In this document: piece by piece, positions 26,301 through 39,500 of the stretch
Numbering within the stretch: the stretch's first letter is position 1
Layout: each line of letters opens with the position of its first letter
DNA from: Glandiceps talaboti
Taxonomy: Eukaryota > Hemichordata > Enteropneusta > Spengelidae
Assembly (NCBI RefSeq): GCF_964340395.1
Contig: NC_135562.1
Coordinates: 23,258,673-23,322,672, forward strand
Direction: 5' to 3'
DNA: 64,000 nt
Position numbers and translations under genes: made by a program
The notes under the pieces: generated by a model
Databases searched by the model: none
The model's input: only the letters and a program-made list of their open reading frames with translations
What the model was told of the DNA's origin: nothing

Positions 26301-26697
26301 ACACAGGGTATTGGGGTATCTGTCACCAGTTATAATTGCGGTAGTACACAGGGTATTGGGGTATCTGTCACCAGTTATAATTGTGGTAGTACACAGAGTA
26401 TTGGGGTATCTGTCACCAGTTATAATTGTGGTAGTACACAGGGTATTGGGGTATCTGTCACCAGTTATAATTGTGGTAGTACACAGGGTATTGGGGTATC
26501 TGTCACCAGTTATAATTGTGGTAGTACACAGGGTATTGGGGTATCTGTCACCAGTTATAATTGTGGTAGTACACAGAGTATTGGGGTATCTGTCACCAGT
26601 TATAATTGTGGTAGTACACAGGGTATTGGGGTATCTGTCACCAGTTATAATTGTGGAAGTACACAGGGTATTGGGGTATCTGTAACCAGTTATAATT
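23309..26697 (+). repeat. 45-bp minisatellite array, about 75 units
   Basis: Very regular 45-bp units carry ATCTGTCACCAGTTATAATT followed by a variable hexamer (ACGTAG, GCACAG, ACACAG or ACACAT). Because 45 is a multiple of 3, a plus-strand frame of 15-residue repeats (YLSPVIIVVV core) stays open from 23342 to 25345. A 1-bp deletion at about 25324 ends it, and it reopens in another frame from 25348 to 26685. The minus strand is also open (CTTTIITGDRYPNT core). I regard these as repeat translations. Confidence 0.96.
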
Positions 26698-26699
26698 GG

Positions 26700-27693
26700 T
26701 TTAAAAAATGTTTATCCACATTCTGGTATAGGTGTTCATTTGCTGAATGATTATCAAGTTGCCTATCCAGCCCCCTTTGTTAACTTCGCAATGTACGTGA
26801 TCATTTGGCTGTTGCTATGGGCGTGGTCATGTTGCTCGATATCTTTGCATACATTTTTGAATGTTCGTTCACTTGTCTATGAAATCCTGATGTTATCTTT
26901 GTGATATACATCATCATATGGCTGTTACTGTGGGCGTGGTCTTGTTGCTAGGCACATTACATACACTTTTTCGAATGATTATTCATTTGCCTATCAATCC
27001 CTGTTGTTAGATTTGTGAAATACACCACTGTTTGGCTGTTGCTATGGGCGTCGTCATGGTTGCTAGGGATATTTGAATACATTTTTTTAAAACTTGTACT
27101 CACTTGCCTACCAGAGGATGTTATTTTAGCAAAATATACTACCATTTGGTTGTTGCTAAGGCGTGGTCATGGTTACTAGGGCTAATTGTGTCAAAAATTT
27201 TAAACTCTCCTAGAAACATCTCACCAAATTTCAGTCTCATTGGCCAAGTACTTTTGGAGATAAATATTTTTGACCAATTCGCTGATAAGATCTTTATATG
27301 CTTAATATTCTTTCATCTATACACATCCAGATGCATCCCCATTTCATCCCAGTCTGCTCATTTGTTTTGGAATTATAGACTTTTGACCAAAACGACACAT
27401 ATTTAGCCCTAATTTGCATATCACTGATGGGACCATCATGTCACGAACAATTCTTAAACTGAACACACCCCAAAAATATTCCCACCAAATTTCAGGCCAA
27501 TCTGCCCAGTAGTTTTAGAGTTTTGGGACCAAAAATCACGGGTTTTTTTACCCCAAAACGCACATCTCTGATGCGATCATTTTCGTTTGAACAATTTCCC
27601 ATCTACACACTCTAAGTAATGTCCCACCAAATACCAAGGCAATTGGTCTGGCGGTTTTTGACTTTAAGTCGTTTCCATACAGACAGACAGACC

Positions 27694-27765
<72 letters not shown>

Positions 27766-27842
27766 CACACACACACACACACACACACATCCGCGCATAC
27801 ACAGACATTTCACCATGCCTACTGAACCTCAATTGTGCTAAA
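26700..27842 (+). repeat. Dispersed repeat family A, copy 2 (most complete)
   Basis: The order matches copies 1 and 3: an opening GGTGTTCATTTGCTGAATGA, several submodules with GCTATGGGCGTGG, and the 3' section with ACCAAATTTCAGTCTCATTG. It then has a GACTTTAAGTCG motif, a (CAGA)n(CA)n tract, and an end near CTACTGAACC...TTGTGCTAAAAA. No open frame of note is present. It abuts the 45-bp array directly. Confidence 0.8.
27678..27789 (+). repeat. (CAGA)n(CA)n microsatellite inside family A
   Basis: A pure CAGA run passes into CA. The same position in copy 3 (about 62540-62570) has a shorter CA-rich tract, so it belongs to the element. Confidence 0.93.
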
Positions 27843-28887
27843 AATCGGAATACGGTCGTCAGGAACTAGAGTTAGTCTAGTAATGTGTGAAGATAACGTA
27901 GTGTAAAATAGGAATACGGTCGTCAGTCACTAGACTAGTAATGTGTGAAGATACCATATTATTCTAATTTGACATTATTACCAAAGAGTGTATAGGGCAT
28001 GGCTATGTGAACATTAAATTGATGGATAGGGTATCATGTGAACACTGAACTGAGTGGCAGATATCTGGTTTTGTTGAAAGTTATTGGATTTTGTAAATTT
28101 CATAGATTTGGAATATGATTTAAGATAAACGATTTCCTCATAAAATTACTATTTGTTTTCTTGAATCAATATTGTATCAATGCATGGCTGTTAAATCAAT
28201 ATCTATTCAATCAGACATCTATCGATTTTACCACTTCGTCTTTAAGCTGATAACTTTGATCTGAAAACCATTGAGAGATTCAAAACGATTCGTATCGTAA
28301 ACAAATTATCACACATTCTTTTTGTAAATATAAAACACGTTTGTTTATTAGTTTTATCGCATCCGAGGGAGCCCTCAGCGGTAATTAAATGATAACCATA
28401 TGTTTAGAGTGGTGTCTGCGATGTATCACTGTCGCCTTTTTTCAACACAAGTACAAATCAGACAAATTCACGAGTGATAAAGATCTGACTCCCTTGGGGT
28501 GATTTATAACCAAACTAAGATTTCATTTACATTTCGACCACCATATGAGAACGACTCTTCTCTTGTTTCATTTGTGCTATATCGTTTTCATAGTGTCTGG
28601 TCAGGTTTCACAATGAATATAATAGTAGTGGGTTATTATCTGTAGTACTGCGGGGATGTCTCATATTGCATGCTTTCCGCCGAAGTGTCAAGCCATTGGT
28701 ATGTCGTGTCAGTAGTCATATAGAACTGTACGTTGAATAATACTCTAAACTTTGACAGATTTCTCAAAATAAAAGTTTAAATATTAGATCATTGTTGTTT
28801 AGGTAACCAATAACATCAAAATTTCTCTACGATATACATGTATCGTCCAACCATGTCGCATCCTCGCAAATAGTACAATGTAATACC
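27843..28887. other. Unrecognised sequence with a short duplication
   Basis: GGAATACGGTCGTCAG followed by CTAGTAATGTGTGAAGATA occurs twice (about 27847-27897 and 27911-27954). No gene is recognised in the remaining AT-rich DNA. Confidence 0.6.
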
Positions 28888-31800
28888 TTGCAGTATATAT
28901 TAACTATACAGTATATAGATTTCACTATCTATGCAGTATATAGTAACTATACAGTATATAGGATTTCATTATCTAGGCAGTATATATTAACTATACAGTA
29001 TATAGGATTTCATTATCTAGGCAGTATATATTAACTATACAGTATATAGGATTTCATTATCTAGGCAGTATATATTAACTATACAGTATATAGGATTTCA
29101 TTATCTAGGCAGTATATATTAACTATACAGTATATAGGATTTCATTATCTAGGCAGTATATATTAACTATACAGTATATAGGATTTCACTATCTAGGCAG
29201 TATATATTAACTATACAGTATATAAGATTTCATTATCTAGGCAGTATATATTAACTATACAGTATATAGGATTTCATTATCTAGACAGTATATATTAACT
29301 ATACAGTATATAGGATTTTATTATCTAGGCAGTATATATTAACTATACAGTATATAGAATTTCATTATCTAGGCAGTATATATTAACTATACAGTATATA
29401 GGATTTCAGTATATAAGATTTTATTATCTATGCAGTATAAATTAACTATACAGTATATAGGATTTCATTATCTAGACAGTATATAGTAACTATACAGTAT
29501 ATAGGATTTCATTATCTAGGCAGTATATAGTAGCTATACAGTATATAGGATTTCATTATCTAGACAGTATATATTAACTATACAGTATATAGGATTTCAT
29601 TATCTAGGCAGTATATATTAACTATACAGTATATAGGATTTTATTATCTAAGCAGTATAAATTAACTATACAGTATATAGGATTTTATTATCTAGGCAGT
29701 ATATATTAACTATACAGTATACATGATTTCATTATCTAGGCAGTATATATTAAGTATACAGTATATAGGATTTCATTATCAAGGCAGTATATATTAACTA
29801 TACAGTATACAGGATTTCATTATCTAGGCAGTATATATTAACTATACAGTATATAGGATTTCATTATCAAGGCAGTATATATTAACTATACAGTATATAG
29901 GATTTCATTATCTAGAGAGTATATATTAACTATACAGTATATAGGATTTCACTATCTAGGCAGTATATATTAACTATACAGTATATAGGATTTCACTATC
30001 TAGGTAGTATCTATTAACTATACAGTATATAGGATTTCATTATCTAGGCAGTATATATTAACTATACAGTATACAGAATTTCATTATCTGGACAGTATAT
30101 ATTAACTATACAGTATATAGGATTTCATTATCTAGGCAGTATATATTAACTATACAGTATATAGGATTTCACTATCTAGGCAGTATATATTAACTATACA
30201 GTATATAGGATTTCATTATCTAGACAGTATCTATTAACTATACAGTATATAGGATTTCATTATCTAGGCAGTATATATTAACTATACAGTATATAGGATT
30301 TTATTATCTATGCAGTATATATTAACTATACAGTATATAGGATTTTATTATCTATGCAGTATATATTAACTATACAGTATATAGGATTTCATTATCTAGA
30401 CAGTATATATTAACTATACAGTATATAGGATTTCATTATCTAGACAGTATATAGTAACTATACAGTATATAGGATTTCATTATCTAGGCAGTACATAGTA
30501 ACTATACAGTATATAAGATTTCATTATCTAGACAGTATATAGTACCTATACAGTATATAAGATTTCACTATCTAGGCAGTATATATTAACTATACAGTAT
30601 ATAGGATTTCATTATCTAGGCAGTATATATTAACTATACAGTATATAGGATTTCATTATCTAGGCAGTATATAGTACCTATACAGTATATAGGATTTCAT
30701 TATCTAGGCAGTATATATTAACTATACAGTATATAGGATTTCATTATCTAGGCAGTATATAGTAACTATACAGTATATAGGATTTCATTATCTAGACAGT
30801 ATATAGTACCTAAACAGTATATAGGATTTCATTATCTAGACAGTATATAGTAACTATACAGTATATAGGATTTCATTATCTAGGCAGTATATAGTACCTA
30901 TACAGTATATAAGATTTCATTATCTAGACAGTATATAGTAACTATACAGTATATAGGATTTCATTATCTAGGCAGTATATAGTAACTATACAGTATATAG
31001 GATTTCATTATCTAGACAGTATATATTAACTATACAGTATATAGGATTTTATTATCTAGGCAGTATATAGTAACTATACAGTACATAGGATTTCATTATC
31101 TAGGCAGTATATAGTAACTATACAGTACATAGGATTTCATTATCTAGGCAGTATATAGTAACTATACAGTACATAGGATTTCATTATCTAGGCAGTATAT
31201 AGTACCTATACAGTACATAGGATTTCATTATCTAGGCAGTATATATTAACTATACAGTATATAGGATTTCACTATCTAGGCAGTATAAATTAACTATACA
31301 GTATATAGGATTTCATTATCTAGACAGTATATAGTAACTATACAGTATATAGGATTTCATTATCTAGGCAGTATATAGTAACTATACAGTACATAGGATT
31401 TCATTATCTAGGCAGTACATAGTAACTATACAGTATATAGGATTTCATTATCTAGACAGTATATATTAACTATACAGTATATAGGATTTTACTATCTAGG
31501 CAGTATATATTAACTATACAGTATATAGGATTTCACTATCTAGGCAGTATATATTAACTATACAGTATATAGGATTTCATTATCTAGGCAGTATATATTA
31601 ACTATACAGTATATAGGATTTCACTATCTAGGCAGTATATATTAACTATACAGTATATAGGATTTCATTATCTAGACAGTATATATTAACTATACAGTAT
31701 ATAGGATTTCATTATCTAGGCAGTATATATTAAATATACAGTATATAGGATTTCATTATCTAGGCAGTACATAGTAACTATACAGTATATAGGATTTCAT

Positions 31801-34800
31801 TATCTAGACAGTATATATTAACTATACAGTATACAGGATTTCATTATCTAGGCAGTATATATTAACTATACAGTACATAGGATTTCATTATCTAGGCAGT
31901 ACATAGTAACTATACAGTATATAGGATTTCACTATCTAAACAGTATATATTAACTATACAGTATATAAGATTTCACTATCTAGGCAGTATATAGTAACTA
32001 TACAGTATATAGGATTTCATTATCTAGGCAGTATAAATTAACTATACAGTATATAGGATTTCACTATCTAGGCAGTATATATTAACTATACAGTATATAG
32101 GCTTTTATTATCTAGGCAGTATAAATTAACTATACAGTATATAGGATTTCATTATCTAGACAGTATATATTAACTATACAGTATATAGGATTTCATTATC
32201 TAGGCAGTATATATTAACTATACAGTATATATGATTTCACTATCTAGGCAGTACATTGTAACTATACAGTATATAGGATTTCATTATCTAGACAGTATAT
32301 ATTAACTATACAGTATATAGGCTTTTATTATCTAGGCAGTATATATTAACTATACAGTATATAGGCTTTTATTATCTAGACAGTATATATTAACTATACA
32401 GTATATAGGATTTCATTATCTAGGCAGTACATAGTAACTATACAGTATATAGGATTTCACTATCTAGGTAGTATCTATTAACTATACAGTATATAGGATT
32501 GCATTATCTAGACAGTATATAGTACCTATACAGTATATAGGATTTCATTATCTAGGCAGTACATAGTAACTATACAGTATATAGGATTTTACTATCTAGG
32601 TAGTATCTATTAACTATACAGTATATAGGATTTCATTATCTAGACAGTATATATTAACTATACAGTATATAGGATTTCATTATCTAGGCAGTATATATTA
32701 ACTATACAGTATATAGGATTTCATTATCTAGACAGTATATATTAACTATACAGTATATAGGATTTTATTATCTAGGCAGTATATATTAACTATACAGTAT
32801 ATAGGATTTCAGTATCTAGGTAGTATATATTAACTATACAGTATACAGGATTTCATTATCTAGACAGTATATATTAACTATACAGTATATAGGATTTCAT
32901 TATCTAGGCAGTATCTATTAACTATACAGTATATAGGATTTCATTATCTAGACAGTATATATTAACTATACAGTATATAGGATTTTATTATCTAGGCAGT
33001 ATATATTAACTATACAGTATATAGGATTTCATTATCTAGGCAGTATATAGTAACTATACAGTATATAGGATTTTATTATCTAGGCAGTATCTATTAACTA
33101 TACAGTATACAGGATTTCATTATCTAGGAAGTATATATTAACTATACAGTATATAGGATTTTATTATCTAGGCAGTATATATTAACTATACAGTATATAG
33201 GATTTCATTATCTAGGCAGTATATATTAACTATACAGTATATAGGATTTCATTATCTAGGCAGTATATAGTAACTGTACAGTATATAGGATTTCACTATC
33301 TATGCAGTATATATTAACTATACAGTATATAGGATTTCATTATCTAGGCAGTATATATTAACTATACAGTATATAGGATTTTATTATCTAGGCAGTATAT
33401 AGTAACTATACAGTATATATGATTTCATTATCTAGACAGTATATATTAACTATACAGTATATAGGATTTCATTATCTAGGCAGTATCTATTAACTATACA
33501 GTATATAGGATTTCATTATCTAGGCAGTATATAGTAACTATACTGTATATATGATTTAATTATCTAGGCAGTATAAATTAACTGTACAGTATACAGGATT
33601 TCATTATCTAGGCAGTATATAGTAACTGTACAGTATATAGGATTTCATTATCTAGGCAGTATATATTAACTATACAGTATATAGGATTTCATTATCTAGA
33701 CAGTATAAATTAACTATACAGTATATAGGATTTCACTATCTAGGCAGTATATATTAACTATACAGTATACAGGATTTCATTATCTAGGTAGTATATATTA
33801 GCTATACAGTATATAGGATTTCACTATCTAGGTAGTATATATTAACTATACAGTATATAGGATTTCATTATCTAGGCAGTATATATTAACTATACAGTAT
33901 ATAGGATTTCACTATCTAGGTAGTATATATTAACTATACAGTATATAGGATTTCAGTATCTAGGTAGTATATATTAACTATACAGTATACAGGATTTCAT
34001 TATCTAGACAGTATATATTAACTATACAGTATATAGGATTTCATTATCTAGGCAGTATCTATTAACTATACAGTATATAGGATTTCATTATCTAGACAGT
34101 ATATATTAACTATACAGTATATAGGATTTTATTATCTAGGCAGTATATATTAACTATACAGTATATAGGATTTCATTATCTAGGCAGTATATAGTAACTA
34201 TACTGTATATATGATTTAATTATCTAGGCAGTATAAATTAACTGTACAGTATACAGGATTTCATTATCTAGGCAGTATATAGTAACTGTACAGTATATAG
34301 GATTTCATTATCTAGGCAGTATATATTAACTATACAGTATATAGGATTTCATTATCTAGACAGTATAAATTAACTATACAGTATATAGGATTTCACTATC
34401 TAGGCAGTATATAGTAACTATACAGTATACAGGATTTCATTATCTAGGTAGTATATATTAACTATACAGTATACAGGATTTCATTATCTAGGTAGTATAT
34501 ATTAGCTATACAGTATATAGGATTTCACTATCTAGGTAGTATATATTAACTATACAGTATATAGGATTTCATTATCTAGGCAGTATATATTAACTATACA
34601 GTATATAGGATTTCACTATCTAGGTAGTATATATTAACTATACAGTATATAGGATTTCACTATCTAGGTAGTATCTATTAACTATACAGTATATAGGATT
34701 TTATTATCTATGCAGTATAAATTAACTGTACAGTATACAGGATTTCATTATCTGGGCAGTAAATATTAACTATACAGTATATAGGATTTCATTATCTAGG

Positions 34801-35676
34801 CAGTATATATTAACTATACAGTATATAGGATTTCACTATCTAGGTAGTATATATTAACTATACAGTATATAGGATTTCACTATCTAGGTAGTATATATTA
34901 ACTATACAGTATATAGGATTTCACTATCTAGGCAGTATATATTAACTATACAGTATATAGGATTTCACTATCTAGGTAGTATATATTAACTATAAAGTAT
35001 ATAGGATTTCATTATCTAGGCAGTATATATTAACTATACAGTATATAGGATTTTATTATCTAGGCAGTATATATTAACTATACAGTATATAGGATTTTAT
35101 TATCTAGGCAGTATATATTAACTATACAGTATATAGGATTTCACTATCTATGCAGTATATATTAACTAAACAGTATATAGGATTTCATTATCTAGGCAGT
35201 ATCTATTAACTATACAGTATATAGGATTTTATTATCTAGGCAGTATATATTAACTATACAGTATATAGGATTTCATTATCTAGGCAGTACATTGTAACTA
35301 TACAGTATATAGAATTTCATTATCTAGGCAGTATATATTAACTATACAGTATATAGGATTTCATTATCTAGGCAGTACATAGTAACTATACAGTATATAG
35401 GATTTTATTATCTAGACAGTATATATTAACTATTCAGTATATAGGTTTTTATTATCTAGGCAGTATATATTAACTATACAGTATATAGGATTTTATTATC
35501 TAAGCAGTATATATTAACTATACAGTATACAGGATTTTATTATCTGGGCAGTATATATTAACTATACAGTATATAGGTTTTTATTATCTAGGCAGTATAT
35601 ATTAACTATACAGTATATAGGATTTCATTATCTAGGCAGTACATTGTAACTATACAGTATATAGGATTTCATTATC
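28888..35676 (+). repeat. 44-bp AT-rich minisatellite array, about 154 units
   Basis: Units of 44 bp contain GGATTTCATTATCTAGGCAG then TATATTAACTATACAGTATA. Variation is concentrated at a few positions (TCATT/TCACT/TTATT, GGCAG/GACAG/GGTAG, ATTAAC/AGTAAC/AGTACC). The CTATACAGTATATAG core is close to palindromic. No coding frame is present. Confidence 0.97.
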
Positions 35677-36145
35677 AACCTCCATCCAACCCACATCACT
35701 CAGTTTGTGTTGCATTAAGACCTCCATCCAACCCACATCACTCAGTTTGTGTTGCATTAAGACCTCCCATCCCAACCCACATCACTCAGTTTGTATTGCA
35801 TTAAGACCTCCCATCCCAACCCACATCACTCAGTTTGTGTTGCATTAAGACCTCCCATCCCAACCCACATCACTCAGTTTGTGTTGCATTAAGACCACCC
35901 ATCCCAACCCACATCACTCAGTTTGTGTTGCATTAAGACCTCCCATCCCAACCCACATCACTCAGTTTGTGTTGCATTAAGACCTCCCATCCCAACCCAC
36001 ATCACTCAGTTTGTGTTGCATTAAGACCTCCCATCCCAACCCACATCACTCAGTTTGTGTTGCATTAAGACCTCCCATCCCAACCCACATCACTCAGTTT
36101 GTGTTGCATTAAGACCTCCCATCCCAACCCACATCACTTAGTTTG
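35677..36145 (+). repeat. Second 44-bp minisatellite, left part
   Basis: About 10 to 11 units containing CAGTTTGTGTTGCATTAAGA and CCCATCCCAACCCACATCAC. The array starts abruptly at the end of the AT-rich array and is cut at 36145 by the Ty3/gypsy insertion. It continues at 40903. Confidence 0.97.
36141..36145 (+). other. Target site duplication, left (GTTTG)
   Basis: GTTTG precedes the left LTR and is repeated at 40903-40907 after the right LTR. A 5-bp duplication is usual for Ty3/gypsy integration. Removing the element and one GTTTG regenerates a normal minisatellite unit. Confidence 0.93.
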
Positions 36146-36300
36146 TGTAATGAGTTGGGGTTCGATGTGTAGTGGATGTGTGATGAAGAAGAGACACTGA
36201 CAACAACACCGTGTATGAACGTAACTGCGTATCTCTATTATATAAATAATTAATGAGGTCATGTAAGGTCAACTTCAGTCTAGCATTACAACTCATGACA
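36146..36300 (-). repeat. 3' LTR (155 bp)
   Basis: Begins TGTAATGAGTT and ends AACTCATGACA on the plus strand, giving TG...CA ends with an imperfect inverted repeat. It matches 40748-40902 base for base as far as I can compare. Confidence 0.95.
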
Positions 36301-36313
36301 TCCCTCTCTTTTC
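36301..36313 (-). other. Polypurine tract
   Basis: In element sense GAAAAGAGAGGGA sits immediately upstream of the 3' LTR. This is the expected position and composition of the primer for plus-strand DNA synthesis. Confidence 0.85.
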
Positions 36314-36580
36314 AAAGTTAAGCGAGTCAATCTTAACAGTTTGTGATTGAGAACAACAATTAACAGTAATTGAATGGTTCATGCAAATCAAAGAGTTTGT
36401 GTCCAAATAGTTACCAAATAACAGTTCGCGGTAATAACAGTATGAATAAGAGTTAACAGTGAAACACTTCAAATAGTTCATGGTAGTTAAACAGTCCATG
36501 TGACTAACATTAACAGTCTGATAACACAGTCCATATGAATATACTTATACAGTTCGACAAGTGTATATATGGTTCAAAGT

Positions 36581-39500
36581 TCACAAGTCCAATCTATCTG
36601 GTGGTTTCACATTTCTGGTTGATCTCCTGAGTATACGAGGTGGATCATCAATTGGAAAGGGTGTAGATGTCTCGGGTGTAGACGTAACCTTTCCTTCTGG
36701 GGTTATATCCATTTCCACAGATTGTGGGGTATTGAAGTTTTCACCTGTGCGCCGGAAATGACGTCTGTTCCGTCTAAGTGTGCTTCCATTCTCCTTCTGA
36801 ACAGTGAAAGCACGAGGTTCCTGTTGGATGGTTTTAATTACACCAGGTTCCCACGTACAGTTCTGATGGTTGTAGACACGTGTGGATTCACCGGTGTGCA
36901 AGCTAGGAAGAGGTCTTGCATGTCTGTCATAGTATGACTTTTGGGTGTCCTGTCTGTGTTGAAGCTTTACATTGACATCACCGTCAGCTTGTGTTGTAAT
37001 GTCAGGCTTCCTGATAGTTGGCAGGTTGGTCTGGTAGGCTCTCGAGTTGAGAAGCTCTGCTGGAGAAGGTAAGTTGTGATCTAGTGGTGTGCTTCTCAAG
37101 CATAGCATTGCAAGGTGTGGGTCTGTACCGGACTCCTTGCACTTCTGTAGCAAGTTCTTGACAGTTTGAACAGTTCTTTCTATAAGACCGTTAGCCTGTG
37201 AATAGTAAGGGCTGGTTGTCACATGTTCGAATCCGTATATAGCACTGAATTTCTGGAATTGTGCGGAGGTAAACTGAGTGTCATGTCCTGTCACTAGCTT
37301 ACTAGGAATGCCAAGTTCCTCGAAGATTGACTTCATGTGTGCAATCGTAGTGTTAGACTGGATGTTGTTCAATCTTCTCACAATGGGGAACTTACTGTAG
37401 TAGTCTGATACTAACAGGTATGGTGTATTGTTCCAGAAAAATAGATCAGCTGCTAGTGTGTGCCATGGTCTTGATGGTACATCGTGCGACATGAGTGGTT
37501 CTTTAACATTCGCCTTCTGGTTGTGTTGACATGGGGCGCATGATTTCACCATCTCCTCTATGTCGCGGTTTATGTTGGGCCAAAATACTGATCCCTTGGC
37601 TCGAAGTTTGCTTTTCTCTGCACCTTGGTGAGCATAGTGAATTTGCTCTAGCACTGCTGACTGTAGGGTTTTCGGGATGATGATACGTGTTCCCTTCAGT
37701 ATTACACCATCAGCAATGGTTAATTCATCACGGTAATTCCAATATGAGAGTAGGTCCCTTGGGCACTGTGACCTGCTGTCGGGCCTTCCTTGCATAACCA
37801 CTGATTTGAGCAAACTCAGAATTTCGTCTTTTGCTGTTTCGCTCTTGATCTGCTCGATGCGGGTGGTGCTTGCATTCATGTGTAGGTGGAATTCGTGAAT
37901 AGATACATCAAGGCCTTCAATGGCGTCACCTGGACATGGTGTAACTCTGGAAAGAGCGTCTGCCAGTGGAATGTCCTTTCCTGGTAAGTACTTGATGCTA
38001 ATGTCATACTTCTGAATACGAAGCATCATTCTGGCAATACGAGGTGGTGCACTGGCTAAGTGTTTCTTAAATATAGCCTCTAGTGGTTTGTGGTCTGTCT
38101 CTACTGTGACATGACGACCATATGCATAGTAGTGAAATTTCTCTAGACCGTGGACGATTGCCAGCATTTCTCTCTCAATGTTGGAGTATCGACTTTCAGT
38201 GTCTGTGAGTAACTTACTGCGATATTCAACTGGGCCTTTGTCCTGTAGTAGGGTAGCTCCTAGTCCGCGTTGTGATGCGTCGACTTGGATCGTGACAGGT
38301 TTGGTACTGTCGAAGTACTGCAGTGTTTGAGGTGATGTGATCATGTACTTGATCTTGTTAACTGCAGCTTGGTGCTCAGGTCCCCAAACAAATGCACTTG
38401 TTTTCTTGGTCAGATCCCACAAATTTGCTGATAGTGAAGCAAGGTTGGGAGTATACCTGCTAAGAAATTGTACCATGCCTAGGAATGTTTGTAGATCCTC
38501 CAGACTTGTAGATGGATCCATTTCATTAATAGCTTGTACCTTGCATGGGTCTGGTCGGAGCCCGTCAGCGCTAATGATGTGTCCGAAGAAGGAGATCTCA
38601 GTGCATTGTATTTTGCACTTGTCTGCATTGAAACGTAGGCCAGTCTCCTTAGCGCGTTCCATTACTGCCTTAAGGTTACTGTCATGTTGCTCAGTTGTGT
38701 TGCCATATACGATGATATCGTCAGCAATACCAGTGACACCTGGGAGGTGACCAAAGGTCTCATCAACCTTCTTCTGAAATACATCTTGTGCGAAGATAAG
38801 GCCAAATGGAAGCCGTAGAAATCTGTATCTGCCATGGGGCGAGTTGAAGGTTGTGTATAGTGAGCTTTCATAATCAAGCTTGATGTTCCAGTATCCGCTA
38901 CGTGCGTCGACAATGGAAAAGTACTTTGCTCCACTGAGTTTAGGAAGAATCTCTTCAACTGTGGGAGTGCAGTGGTGTGGTCTTTTGATGGCACGATTAA
39001 GGTCCTTTGGATCTAGGCATAATCGAAGACTGCCATTTTTGCGTGTGGCACATACTAAGGAATTAACCCAATCTGTGGGCTCATCCACTTTAGCAATAAT
39101 GCCCTGGGTTACCAACGAGTTCAGTTCCTGTTTCAGTGGTTCACTTAGTGCCTGTGGTACACGTCGTGGTGGGTGCACAACTGGGGGTACACTTGGGTCG
39201 AGAGTGATGTGGTACTCTCCTTGGAAACAGCCAATGCCTTCAAAGCACTGCTTGTAGTCATGCATTATCTGTTCTTTAGCTGCAGGGTCACCTTTGGAAG
39301 GCGATATATCATGTTGAGTGATGCTGTAATTCACAGTAACAAGTCCCATATCCTGGCAAGTAGGCTGGCCTAGTATTGTTGGACCATCACATTGTGCAAC
39401 GAAAAATGAGCACGACTTGGACTCTCCATGATGTGTGAGTGTCAACACACAACATCCATAGTGATGTAAAGTCTGTCCACCATATGCTGTGATGGTGGTA

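Noticed and set aside
23290-26685. Very long open frames (up to 667 codons) on both strands
   Set aside because: They follow from a homogenised 45-bp unit. There is no start context, domain or codon-level sign of selection visible, so they were not called as genes.
37215-37235. TTCGAATCC as a possible tRNA T-loop
   Set aside because: It lies inside the pol reading frame on the opposite strand, with no A box or cloverleaf around it. No tRNA was found in the window.
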